Position numbers and translations under genes: made by a program. Shown one piece after another: positions 50,292-60,927 of a DNA stretch of 64,000 bases (its first letter is position 1; each line of letters starts with the position of its first letter). Under the pieces are notes generated by a model. That model was not told where the DNA came from. It saw only the letters and a program-made list of their open reading frames with translations, and searched no databases. The stretch spans positions 1-64,000 of the forward strand of contig JAWRVZ010000313.1 of assembly GCA_037043235.1 (NCBI GenBank). Reading direction: 5' to 3'. Source of the DNA: Rhodeus uyekii. Lineage: Eukaryota; Chordata; Actinopteri; Cypriniformes; Acheilognathidae.

Positions 50292-52320
50292 TTAGTGGTG
50301 CTCGCCTCGAGCACTACTATTACTATCTTACCAAGCCTATAATAATGATGGTGAATCCACCGCGCTCCTGTTCCTAGAGGGTTTGTCCCAGACCCATAAA
50401 TGAGGCGTCAAAACGTGCGGCCTATTGAGGAGAGGTGTGCTATATCTTTTGTAAGCGATCGGGGGTACGATGGTCGTCCCAGGGGTGAAAAAGCAGCCAA
50501 AAAAAACGCATAGACAAAGCATTGCTACAAACTTTGATGATTAATAACTCGGAGTGAGAAATTTGTGAAAAGATGAAACTTGCCACATTTGAAGAGGCTG
50601 GCAGGCTCTGTAAGAACATACCACGCAATGGGGTAAAAGTTACACACCTGGGGTGCTACAGCTGCCCAAACTTTCCCCATAGACACCAATGTTATTTATT
50701 ATTATTTTTTTTATTATTCTTCTTCCACTTTTTTTTCGGCGCGCTACTCCTCCTAGGGCGTTTGTCCTAGACTCATGAATGAGGCGTCAAAACGTGCGGC
50801 CTATTGAGGACAGGTGTGCTATATCTTTTCTAAGAGATTGGGGGTACGATGTTCGCCCCAGGGGTGAAAAAGGAGCGAAAAAAAACGCATAGACAACGCA
50901 TTGAAATCAACTTTGACGATTAATATCTCGGAGCGAGAAATTTGTAAAAAGTTGAAACTCACCACATTTGAAGAGGCTGGCAGGCTCTGTAAGGACATAC
51001 CAAAAAATTTGTTAAAAGTTGCACCCCTGGGGTGCTAGAGCTGCCCAAACGCGCCCCCATAGACATCAATGTTAACGGAAATCCTAGAAGAGTATTTATA
51101 CGCGGTGCAAACGACTTTGACGATTAATAACTCGGAGCGAGAAATTTGTAAAAAGACGAAACTCGCCACATTTGAAGAGGGTGGATGGCTCTGTGAGACC
51201 ATACCACAAAATGGGGTAAAAGTTGCACCCCTGGGGTGCTAGAGCTCCCAAAGTTGCCCCATTGAAATGAATGGGGAAAACCGTCCCATGAAACGCCATC
51301 TACTATGTGCATAGGGATTTTGAATTGAACATAGCTCTGCAGCACAGCGTCACAGAAAGAAGGGGGAGGGCTCATTTTACTCAGGCGACCAATGAGTGTC
51401 TCAGGATCACTGGGAAGCTATTAAGCCACGCCCTAGCAACCATTTAGAACACCTTAGCAACCCATCCCATAGACTTCCATTCAAATTGATCGACTTCTAT
51501 CTCTGGATAGAACAGTCATAGAAATTTGAGGGTGGGCTCGTTTGACTCGGGGCAGCAAACTGCCAATCACAAACGTCTCCAACACTTCCTAGCCACGCCC
51601 TAGCAACCATTATGGAGCACCTTAGCAACCAAATACAAAGTGAGATATCTTCAGTTCTGAATGTCGTAGAGGCATTCTGGTTGGTTTATATCGTTCATAC
51701 TCACAAGGAGCCTTTGGAGTGACATAAATGGCAGCTGCAAAGCCACTCCTTAGCAACCAAATAGCGTAGCCTAGCAACCATTTAGCCAGACCTATATCTC
51801 CGCATCAGAAAGTGGTACAGACATGGGAGTTGGGTCAATTTGACAATCAGCCTTTGGAGTAACATCCCTGGCAGCTGCCAAGCTACTCCTTAGCAACCAA
51901 ACAGAGTACCCTAGCAACCATTTAGCCAGACCAATGTCTCTGCATCAGAAAGTCGTACAGACATGGGGGTTGGGTCTATTTGACAATCAGCCTTTGGAGT
52001 AACATCACTTCGAGCTGAAAAGCCACTCCTTAGCAACCAAATAGTTTACCCTAGCAACCATTTAGCCAGACCCATATCTCTGCTTCTAAGCGTCATAGAG
52101 ACATGGGGGTTGGCTCTATTGACTCATGCTAGCAAACAGGACTTCCTACATGCTACATATGCTAGCAGTGAATAGCTACATGCTAATAGTGCCTAGCTAA
52201 GTGTTAGATTATGCTAATAATGCCATAGAAACCACCCAGAACAGCAGCCGCACCAGGCCCGGGGCGGATTTTGCCACTTCGAGCACCACTCACATTTTCT
52301 TCAGGAAATGTACATTCTAG
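50292..52320 (+). repeat. Array unit: P1, A1, A2, body, short tail
   Basis: P1 head with GATGGTGAATCCACCGCG. An A1/A2 set resembling 42304-42900 follows. Body and tail duplicate the preceding unit's end about 2030 bp downstream, including the CACTTCGAGC terminus variant. Confidence 0.8.
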
Positions 52321-55074
52321 TTAGTGGTGCTCGCCTCGAGCACTACTATTACTATCTTACCAAGCCTATAATAAGGATGCTGATACCACCAAATTTTCGG
52401 AGCGCTCCTCTTCCTAGAGCGTTGGTCCCAGACCCATGAATGAGGCGTCAAAACGTGCGGCCTATTGAGGAGAGGTGTGCTATATCTTTTGTAAGCGATC
52501 GGGGGTACGATGGTCGCCCCAGGGGCGAAAAAGCAGCCAAAAAAATGCATAGACAACGCATTGCTACAAACTTTGATGATTAATAACTCGGAGTGTGAAA
52601 TTTGTAAAAAGATGAAACTCGCCACATTTGAAGAGGCTGGCAGGCTCTGTAAGAACATACCACACAATGGGGTAAAAGTTGCACCCCTGGGGTGATAGAG
52701 CTGCCCAAACTTGCCCCCATAGACCTCAATGTTATTTATTATTCTTCTTATTCTTCCACTTTTTTTTCGGCGCGCTACTCCTCCTAGAGCGTTCGTCCCA
52801 GACTCATGAATGAGGCGTCAAAACGTGCGGCCTATTGAGGAGAGGTGTGCTATATCTTTTCTAAGAGATTAGGGGTACGATGTTCGCCCCAGGGGCCAAA
52901 AAGGAGCGAAAAAAAACGCATAGACAACGCATTGAAATTAACTTTGACGATTAATAACTCGGAGCGAGAAATTTGTAAAAAGACAAAACTCGCCACATTT
53001 GCAGAGGCTGGCAGGCTCTGTAAGGACATACCAAAAAATGTGGTAAAAGTTGCACCCCTGGGGTGCTAGAGCTGCCCAAACTCGCCCCCATAGACATCAA
53101 TGTTAACGGAAATTCTAGAAGAGTATTTATACGCGTTGCAAACGACTTTGACGCTTAATAACTCGGAGTGAGAAATTTGTAAAAAGACGAAACTCGCCAC
53201 ATTTGAAGAGGGTGGATGGCTCTGTTAGAACATACCACAAAATGGGGTAAAAGTTGCACCCCTGGGGTGCTAGAGCTCCCAAACTTTCCCCATTGAAATG
53301 AATGGGGAAAACCGTCCCATGAAACACCATCTACTATGTGCATAGGGATTTTGAATTGAACATAGCTCTGCAGCACAGCGTCATAGAAACAAGGGGGAGG
53401 GCTCATTTTACTCAGGCGACCAATGAGTGTCTCAGGATCACTGGGAAGCTATTAAGCCACGCCCTAGCAACCATTTAGAGCACCTTAGCAACCCATCCCA
53501 TAGACTTCCATTCAAATTGATTGACTCCTATCTCTGGATAGAAAAGTCATAGAAATTTGAGGGAGTGCTCGTTTGACTCGGGGCAGCAAACTGCCAATCA
53601 CCAACGTCTTCATCACTTCCTAGCCACGCCCTAGCAGCCATTATGGAGCACCTTAGCAACCAAATACAAAGTGAGATATCTTCAGTTCTGAATGCCGTAG
53701 AGGCATTCTGGTTGGTTTATATTGTTCATACTCATAAGGAGACTTTGGAGTGACATCACTGGCAGACCCATAGCCACTCCTTAGCAACCAAACAGAGTAC
53801 CCTAGCAACCATTTAGCCAGTCCTATATCTCTGCTTCAGAAAGTCGTAGAGACATGGGAGTTGGGTCAATTTGACAATCAGCCTTTGGAGTAACATGACT
53901 GGCAGGTACCAAGCCACTCCTTAGCAACCAAACAGATTACCCTAGCAACCGTTTAGCCAGACCCATATCTCTGCTTCTGAGTATCATAGAGACATGGGGG
54001 TTTGCTCTATTGGCTCATGCTAGCAAACAAGACTTCCAACATGCTACATATGCTAGCAGTGAATAGCTACATGCTAATAGTGATTAACTAAGTGTTAAAT
54101 TATGCTAATAATGCCATAGAAACCCCCCATAACAACTAATAACCACCTAGAAACGGCCCAGGACACCCTAGATGAGGCATAACAACCACCTAGCATAACA
54201 CTAGTAACTAACCAGTTAACCTAGTGACACCTTAGCAACCGCCTAGGAACCACTCTGGTTACCCTAGCAACCGCATAGCAACACCTTAGCAACCACTCTG
54301 GTTACCCTAGCAACCACCTAGCAACCACCCGGGTTACCCTAGCAACTGCCTAGCAACCACCTAGCAACCACTCCGGTTACCCTAGCAACCACCTAGCAAC
54401 ACCCTTGCAACCACTCAGTTTACCCTAGCAACCACCTAGCAACACCATAGCAACCACTCTGGTTACCCTAGCAACCGCCTAGCAACCACTCTGGTTACCC
54501 TAGCAACCACCTAGCAACCACCCCGGTTACCCTAGCAACTGCCTAGCAACCGCCTAGCAACCACTCCGGGTACCCTAGCAACCACCTAGCAAAACCCTGG
54601 CAACCACTCAGTTTACCCTAGCAACCACCTAGCAACACCATAGCAACCACTCTGGTTACCCTAGCAACCACCTAGCAACCACTCTGGTTACCCTAGCAAC
54701 CACCTAGCAACCACTCTGGTTAGCCTAGCAACCACTTAGCAACACCCTAGCAACCACCCTGGTTACCCTAGCAACCACCTAGCAACACCCTAGCAACCAA
54801 CCCAGTTACCCTAGCAACCACCTAGCAACACCTTAGAAACCACACCAGTTGCCCTAGCAACCACCTAGCAACCACCCTGGTTACCCTAACAACCACTTAG
54901 CAACACCTTAGCAACCATCCCAGTTACCCTAGCAAACACCTAGCAACCACCTTGGTTACCCTAGCAACTGCCTAGCAACATCATGGTTACCCTAGCTACT
55001 GCCTCACCTGGCACGGGGCGGATTTTGCCACTGCGAGCACCACTCACATTTTCTTCAGGAAATGTACATTCTAG
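52321..55074 (+). repeat. Array unit: P1, A1, A2, body, long tail
   Basis: The first 1.2 kb are a near copy of 29496-30740 (22825 bp upstream). The body and minisatellite differ from that unit and look closer to 27064-28450 (ATAACAACTAATAACC variant). Confidence 0.8.
54126..55008 (+). repeat. CCTAGCAACC minisatellite (long tail)
   Basis: About 880 bp. A composite bearing CCACTCAGTTTACCC occurs twice, about 190 bp apart (near 54410 and 54605). It ends in TGGCACGGGGCGG, a variant of TGGCCCGGGGCGG. Confidence 0.88.
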
Positions 55075-55739
55075 TGTTGTGATTACTATTCTCCTAAACG
55101 AAACTTCGGCGCGCTACTCCTCTGGCACCGTTGGTCGTAGACCCACAAATGAGATGTCAAATCGTGCGGCTTATTGAGGTGAGGTGTGCTATATCTTTTC
55201 TAAGCGATCAGGCGTACGATGTTCGTTTTGTCCCACGAAAAATCAGCCGAAAAAAGCCCCATTGACTTAACATGGGACAAATATTTCTAAAAGGATATTT
55301 TTGGTTCTGAAGGTCGTAGAGCCTCGGGACTGGGCTCGTTTGACTCGGCCTATCAAGCAGTGAATAAGTAGTGACATACCATCTTCATAGCTACACCCTA
55401 ACAACTGTTTACAGCACCCTAGCAACCGCAAAGCAGCGCTTACAAGCTATATTTCAGTACTGGTATGTTGTAGAAGCAGAGTTTTATCTGTTAAGCTCAG
55501 ACTGCCAATTAGTCTTTAGATGTCATACCATTAGCTGTATGACCACACCATAGCAACCATATAGAGTGCCCTAGCAACCATACAAAATCATGAATCAGCC
55601 ATATCTCAGCACTGGAACATCGTACAGACATGGCGGTTGGCTCTCTGGCAATGGTGTCCGACACTGCCTCACCTGGCCCGGGCCGAATTTTGCCACTGCG
55701 AGCACCACTCACATTTTCTTCAGGAAATGTACATTCTAG
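55075..55739 (+). repeat. B module (first of a tandem pair)
   Basis: 665 bp, of the CCTAAACGAAACTTCGGCGCG subtype, with private changes in the middle (CGCAAAGCAGCGCTTACAAGC). Complete terminus. Confidence 0.8.
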
Positions 55740-56411
55740 TGTTGTGATTACTATTCTCCTAAACCAACCTTCGGCGCGCTACTCCTCAGGCACCGTTGGT
55801 CGTAGACCCACAAAAGAGATGTCAAATCGTGCGACTTATTGAGGAGAGGTGTGCTATATCTTTTCTAAGCGATCAGGCGTACGATGTTCGTTTTGTCCCA
55901 CGAAAAATCAGCCGAAAAAAGCCCCCTTGACTTAACATGGGACAAATATTTGTAAAATCATATCTTTGGTTCTGAAGGTCGTAGAGGCTCGGGACTGGGC
56001 TCGTTTGACTCGGCCTATCAAGCAGTGAATAAGTAGTGACATACCATCTTCATAGCCACGCCTTAACAACTATTTACAGCACCCTAGCAACCGTAAAACA
56101 ATGCTTACAAGCCATATTTCAGTACTGGAATGTTGCAGAAGCACAGAGTTTGATCTTTTAAGCTCAGATTGTAAAACAGTCTTTAGATATCATCCGATGA
56201 ACTGTATGACCACACCATAGCAACCATATAGAGTGCCCTAGCAACAAAACAAACACATGAATCAGCCATATCTCAGCATCAAAACATCGTACAGACATGG
56301 TGGTTGGCTCTCTGGCAATGTTGTCCGACACCACCGCATCTGGTTGCATCCGGGCCGAATATTGCCACTGCGAGCACCACTCACATTTTCTTCAGGAAAT
56401 GTACATTCTAG
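55740..56411 (+). repeat. B module (second of a tandem pair)
   Basis: 672 bp. It starts as the CCAACCTTCGGCGCG subtype but ends like the 10143 module (GGTTGCATCCGGGCCG), so it looks mosaic between two B subtypes. Confidence 0.8.
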
Positions 56412-58597
56412 TTTATTATTATTATTCTTCCACTTTTTTTTCGGCGCGCTACTCCTCCTAGGGCGTTTGTCCTAGACTCATGAGTGAGGCATCAAATTGT
56501 GCGGCCTATTGAGGAGAGGTGTGCTATATCTTTTCTAAGAGATCGGGGGTACGATGTTCGCCCCAGGGGCGACCAAACAGCCGAAAAAACGCATAGACAA
56601 TGCATTGCGACCAACTTTGACGATTAATATCTCGGAGCGAGAAATTTGTAAAAAGATGAAACTCGCCACATTTGAAGAGGGTGGATGGGTCTGTGAGAAC
56701 ATACCACAAAATGGGGTAAAAGTTGCACCCCTGGGGTGCTAGAGCTGCCCAAACGCGCCCCCATAGACATCAATGTTAACGGAAATCCTAGAAGAGTATT
56801 TATACGCGTTGCAAACGACTTTGACGATTAATAACTTGGAGCGAGAAATTTGTAAAATGACGAAACTCGCCACATTTGAAGAGGGTGGATGGCTCTGTGA
56901 GAACATACCACAAAATGGGGTAAAAGTTGCACCCCTGGGGTGCTAGAGCCCCCAAACTTTCCCCATTGAAATGAATGGGGAAAACCGTCCCATGAAACAC
57001 CACCTACTATGTACATAGGGATTTTGAATTGAACATAGCTCTGCAGCACAGTGTCACAGAGACAAGGGGGAGGGCTCATTTTACTCAGGCGACCAATGAG
57101 TGTCTCAGGATCACTGGGAAGCTATTAAGCCACGCCCCAGCAACCATTTAGAGCATCCTAGCAACCCATCCCATAGACTTCCATTCAAATTGATCGACTT
57201 CTATCTCTGGATAGAAAAGTCATAGAAATTTGAGGGTGGGCTCGTTTGACTCGGGGCAGAAAACTGACAATCACCAATGTCTTCAACACTTCCTAGCCAC
57301 GCCCTAGCAACCATTATGGAGCACCTTAGCAACCAAATACAAAGTGAGATATCTTCAGTTCTGAATGTCGTAGAGTCATTGTAGTTGGTTTATATCGTTC
57401 ATACTCATAAGGAGACTTTGGAGTGACATCAATGGCAGCTGCAAAGCCACTCCTTAGCAACCAAACAGAGTAACTTAGCAACCATTTAGCCAGTCCTGTA
57501 TCTCTGCATCAGAAAGTCGTAGAGACATGGGAGTTGGGTCAATTAGACAATCAGCCTTTGGAGTAACATGACTGGCAGGTACCAAGCCACTCCTTAGCAA
57601 CCAAACAGAGTACCCTAGCAACCGTTTAGCCAGACCCATATCTCTGCTTCTGAGTATCGTAGAGACATGGAGGTTGGCTCTATTGGCTCATGCTAGCAAA
57701 CAGGACTTCCAACATGCTACATATGCTAGCAGTGAATAGCTACATGCTAATAGTGATTAATTAAGTGTTAAATTATGCTAATAATGCCATAGAAACCCCC
57801 CATAACACCTAATAACCACCTAAAAATGGCCCAGGACACCCTAGATGAGCCATAACAACCACCTAGCATAACCCTAGTAACCAACCAGTTAACCTAGTGA
57901 CACCTTAGCAACCGCCTAGGAACCGCTCTGGTTACCCTAGTTACTGCCTAGCAACACCTTAGCAACCACTCTGGTTACCCTGGCAACCGCCTAGCAACCA
58001 CTCTGGTTACCCTAGCAACCACTTAGCAACCACTCCGGTTACCCTAGCAACCACCTAGCAACACCCTGGCAACCACTCAGTTTACCCTAGCAACCACCTA
58101 GCAACACCATAGCAACCACTCTGATTACCCTAGCAACCGCCAATTAACCGCTTAGCGACGACTCCGGTTACCCTAGCAACCACCTAGCAACACCTTAGCA
58201 ACCACTCCGATTACCCTAGCAACAGCCTAGCAACCACTCTGGTTACCCTAGCAACCGCCTAGCAACCGCCTAGCGACGACTCCGGTTAACCTAGCAACCA
58301 CCTAGCAACAACATAGGAACCACTCTGATTACCCTAGCAACAGCCTAGCAACCACTCTGGTTACCCTAGCAACCACCTAGCAACACCCTAGCAACCACCC
58401 TGGTTACCCTAGCAACCACTTAGCAACACCTTAGCAACCATCCCAGTTACTCTAGCAAACACCTAGCAACCACCCTGGTTACCCTAGCAACTGCCTAGCA
58501 ACATCATGGTTACCATAGCTACTGCCTCACCTGGCCCGGGGCGGATTTTGCCACTGCGAGTACCACTCACATTTTCTTCAGGAAATGTACATTCTAG
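56412..58597 (+). repeat. Last array unit: A1, A2, body, long tail
   Basis: A head after TTTATTATTATTATTC. A1 has GGGGCGACCAAACAGCCG and an A2-like ending (GAGGGTGGATGGGTCTGTGAG). One to two body repeats and a minisatellite follow. The terminus has GCGAGTACCACT for GCGAGCACCACT. After CTAG the sequence is TGTTTTTACTCTCAGTGTG, unrelated to any head, so this is the array edge. Confidence 0.82.
57798..58528 (+). repeat. CCTAGCAACC minisatellite (long tail)
   Basis: About 730 bp, with two GCGACGACTCCGG markers roughly 120 bp apart (near 58154 and 58273), i.e. the same composite that is amplified fivefold at 28774. Confidence 0.88.
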
Positions 58598-58626
58598 TGT
58601 TTTTACTCTCAGTGTGTTCTGAGTGA

Positions 58627-59110
58627 CAGTGTGTGTATCTCAGTGAGGATTGTGCGGTGTGTGTATCTCAGTGAGGGTTGTGCAGTGTGTGTATCTCAGT
58701 GAGGGTTGTGCAGTGTGTGTATCTCAGCGAGGATTGTGCGGTGTGTGTATCTCAGTGAGGGTTGTGCAGTGTGTGTATCTCAGTGAGGGTTGTGCAGTGT
58801 GTGTATCTCAGTGAGGGTTGTGCAGTGTGTGTATCTCAGTGAGGGTTGTGCAGTGTGTGTATCTCAGTGAGGGTTGTGCGGTGTGTGTATCTCAGTGAGG
58901 ATTGTGCGGTGTGTGTATCTCAGTGAGGGTTGTGCAGTGTGTGTATCTCAGTGAGGGTTGTGCGGTGTGTGTATCTCAGTGAGGATTGTGCGGTGTGTGT
59001 ATCTCAGTGAGGGTTGTGCAGTGTGTGTATCTCAGTGAGGGTTGTGCGGTGTGTGTATCTCAGTGAGGATTGTGCGGTGTGTGTATCTCAGTGAGGGTTG
59101 TGCGGTGTGT
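58627..59110 (+). repeat. 28-bp GT-rich minisatellite, 17 copies
   Basis: Period exactly 28 bp; the first unit starts at 58627 and the seventeenth at 59075, with a partial after it. Each unit holds GTGTGTGTATCTCAGTGAGG. Three variants differ at two sites: a = GGATTGTGCGG, b = GGGTTGTGCAG, c = GGGTTGTGCGG. The order is a b b a b b b b c a b c a b c a c, so the right half repeats in an 84-bp c-a-b register. Confidence 0.95.
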
Positions 59111-59448
59111 TTGGCTGCATGAGTGTTTTGAGGCATGTGTTCAGAGTTGTGTTGTTGGAATGGGTTGTGCAGGCAGTGCCGGCCCGAAGGGTTGTCGGGC
59201 CCTAGGCGAGATAAAAAAATTGAGCCCACTGGTGTAAAAACAGCGAGAAGAGAGCACAAAAAATACAATTTCAATATTTAAGTGTATACATTATTACCTG
59301 TAACAAACTCAACATGTAATACATGTGTAAAAATATTTAATCAGATTTAAATAAGTTTGCAAGTACTGCAAAGTATTGTAAAATATTGTAAATGAAAGTG
59401 CAAGTGTGTTTGAGAAACACAAATAATTTAAATATTATAAAAATAAAG

Positions 59449-59530
59449 GGAGTTGTGGCTGAGAGGTTAAGGCGACGAACTACAGATCCATTGAGGTTTC
59501 TCCGTGCAGGTTCGAATCCTGCCGACAACA
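59449..59530 (+). pseudogene. tRNA-Ser-like pseudogene or SINE head
   Basis: 82 nt with the layout of a vertebrate tRNA-Ser. A-box-like TGGCTGAGAGGTTAAGG (59456-59472), a long variable arm, then an intact T-arm/B-box GGTTCGAATCC (59509-59519) and 3' end CCTGCCGACAACA. Acceptor pairing is broken at positions 2-71 and 3-70. The anticodon stem (ACGAA/TCCAT) does not pair and the loop CTACAGA lacks a serine anticodon. Not a working tRNA gene. It could be the head of a tRNA-derived SINE inside the hAT element. Confidence 0.8.
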
Positions 59531-59561
59531 ACAATTGAGCAATTTAATAGTCAGTTTTTGG

Positions 59562-59677
59562 AGGGCTTGGAACGGATTAGCCATTTTACATGTAAAATGT
59601 GTTCCAAGATACGAAAAACTCTTTATACGAAGTCCGCCTCGGAACGGATTAATTTCGTATCTCGAGGTACCACTGTA
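59562..59677 (-). mobile_element. Probable Tigger/pogo-type transposon end
   Basis: Ends GAGGTACCACTGTA at 59677, so on the minus strand it starts TACAGTGGTACCTC, as recalled for Tigger/pogo-like inverted repeats with a TA target. GGAACGGATTA occurs twice (about 59569 and 59641). A 16-bp palindrome, ATTTTACATGTAAAAT, lies at 59583-59598. No matching opposite end was found, so it is a fragment. Confidence 0.5.
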
Positions 59678-60314
59678 CCTCGCTCAAAATCGCAACCAGA
59701 CTTATGACGTTATATAACTTTAGACTTATTTAAGACACTTTCTCGAGTATATATCGAAAGGAATTTACAGAGATATGTGGCTAAGTGGAATATGTGGAAT
59801 CTGTACTAGGAATACGTTACGACATTCTAGTTCATCCAATAGCGTATTGCGGGAGGTGTTATGCTAAATAGAGTGTGGTGCTGCTGTGTATGTTTCTAAT
59901 CATTTTTCCGCTTTTATTTAGACAGTTTTTTAATTATTATTATTATCGTTTTCAGCTATTTGTCATGTATGAATTATTCAGAGATATTATTTTAATAAAA
60001 TATGTTTTATATTTTGCTCACTGTCATTGTGAATTGTATCGTGTTTAATGGGGTCTGTGCATTACAAAACTGTAGTAATTGACACATAACCACTCATACT
60101 ATATGTGGACATTTGAAAAATTAAAACAACTAAAAATGCGTGACATCATGTGCGGGTCGCGGGGCCCCCAAATCAAAGAGGGTCCCCAGGCGACCGCCTG
60201 TATCGCCTGTTGGACGGGCCGGCTCTGTGTGCAGGTGATGTGAATGTTCTGCTCAGGTGACTGTTGGTATTGCACACTGTAGTTAGAGTTTTGCACATGT
60301 GACTCCAGTTGTGC

Positions 60315-60482
60315 TCACTGCTGCTTAGCAAGCGTAAAAAACTGTAATATACAAACGTTCCTCTCACCCTCTTCAAGCCATTTTCTTCGGGATCTCACAA
60401 AGGCTCCTTCTGCCTTCCTTTTGTAAATATCCTCTAATTTGAGTTTCTGCTCAGTAAGTTCTGTTTTGTCCAATTCAGACAT
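60315..60482 (-). pseudogene. L1 ORF2 pre-RT remnant, short frame
   Basis: 55 codons in a different frame from the linker piece, starting 3 bases beyond it, so a frameshift lies near 60484. It contains KLEDIYKRKAEGAFVRSRRKWLEEGERN, matching the conserved ORF2p segment (R-S-R-x-x-W-x-E-E-G-E-x-N) just before the RT domain. The following YFF-L-K pattern is garbled and a stop ends it at 60315. Confidence 0.72.
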
Positions 60483-60484
60483 TT

Positions 60485-60712
60485 CTATACCCTTTTAGAT
60501 GATAAGGTGGACATTTTATATAACATTTTATCCTCCTCAAACTTCCTTTTTTTTGCCAGTTCGCTGCAATACTTCCTAAAAAAGATCCCGATTTCAAATT
60601 TAAGGAGTTCCCAATTTCTACTGTAATTTTTTTCATTTTTTGCTTTATTCCAGTAGGATAAGATTCGTTTTTCTATGCTGGTGAACGGGACTATATGTGC
60701 TACTGTCAGCAA
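60485..60712 (-). pseudogene. L1 ORF2 linker remnant (endonuclease deleted)
   Basis: 75 codons. The middle, NWELLKFEIGIFFRKYCSELAKKRKFEE, resembles the helical linker that follows the endonuclease in L1 ORF2p (W-E-L-L-K-F-x-I, then K-K-R-x-E-E). The first 20 or so residues look unrelated and probably come from the deletion join. It overlaps the ORF1 remnant by 7 bases. Confidence 0.65.
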
Positions 60713-60897
60713 TTCCAGTCAGAGAAGGCAAGAAAGCAACAACCATTGTCTACAATCCCGTCTACAAAGGCACGACCACCGACAAAAAAAGCTCTCTTGT
60801 TTTCTTTACGCGCCTTTTCAACAGCGGGCCACAGTTTCATCCTCCTCTCTTTGTCGGCCGGAGACAGATCCTCAGTGATCTGATCCTCAGACAGCAT
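60706..60897 (-). pseudogene. L1 ORF1 C-terminal-domain remnant
   Basis: Same frame as the ORF1 piece upstream, after its stop. EDLSPADKERRMKLWPAVEKARKENKRAFFVGG matches the usual ORF1p C-terminal pattern (a D-x-S-x-x-x-x-x-R block, then ARK-x-x-KRAFFVG). It ends with divergent residues where the deletion into ORF2 begins. The first ATG at 60897 is not a true start. Confidence 0.75.
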
Positions 60898-60927
60898 CCC
60901 TGAAGAATCGCAAAGTAAACTGGAAGA

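Larger units (their letters stand above)
1..58598 (+). repeat. Complex tandem array of rolling-circle-like repeat units
   Basis: All of this interval is built from one repeat family in a single orientation. It is divided by 32 copies of a terminus ending CTAG followed by T, plus one broken copy at 43768, giving 33 pieces of 78 bp to 3.25 kb. Blocks are P head (hairpin start), A head (TTA/TTC microsatellite, then a CGGCGCGCTACTCCTC block), body (140-bp sub-repeats) and a tail with or without minisatellite. B modules are compact relatives. No intervening unique DNA is visible. The left edge is cut by the window; the right edge is the last CTAG at 58594-58597. The family name is unknown to me. 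A non-autonomous Helitron/Helentron-like origin is inferred from the end structures. Confidence 0.9.
59174..60227 (+). mobile_element. hAT-type non-autonomous DNA transposon
   Basis: Left end CAGTGCCGGCCCG (59174) and right end CGGGCCGGCTCTG (to 60227) are inverted repeats with one mismatch in 13. Both sides are flanked by TGTGCAGG (59166-59173 and 60228-60235), the 8-bp duplication expected of hAT elements. The CAGNG start also fits the superfamily. The 1054-bp interior has no transposase frame. It is AT-rich and holds a tRNA-Ser-like segment and another transposon end, so it is non-autonomous and carries nested insertions. TGTGCAG also occurs in the neighbouring 28-bp minisatellite, so the duplication alone would be weaker evidence than the paired ends. 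Confidence 0.85.

Noticed and set aside
1..58598. CRISPR-like array
   Set aside because: No constant repeat alternating with unique spacers; units are kilobase-scale and the sequence is vertebrate in character.
59504..59717. Overlapping plus-strand frames of 60-67 codons
   Set aside because: They lie across the tRNA-like segment and the transposon end and have no recognisable domain.
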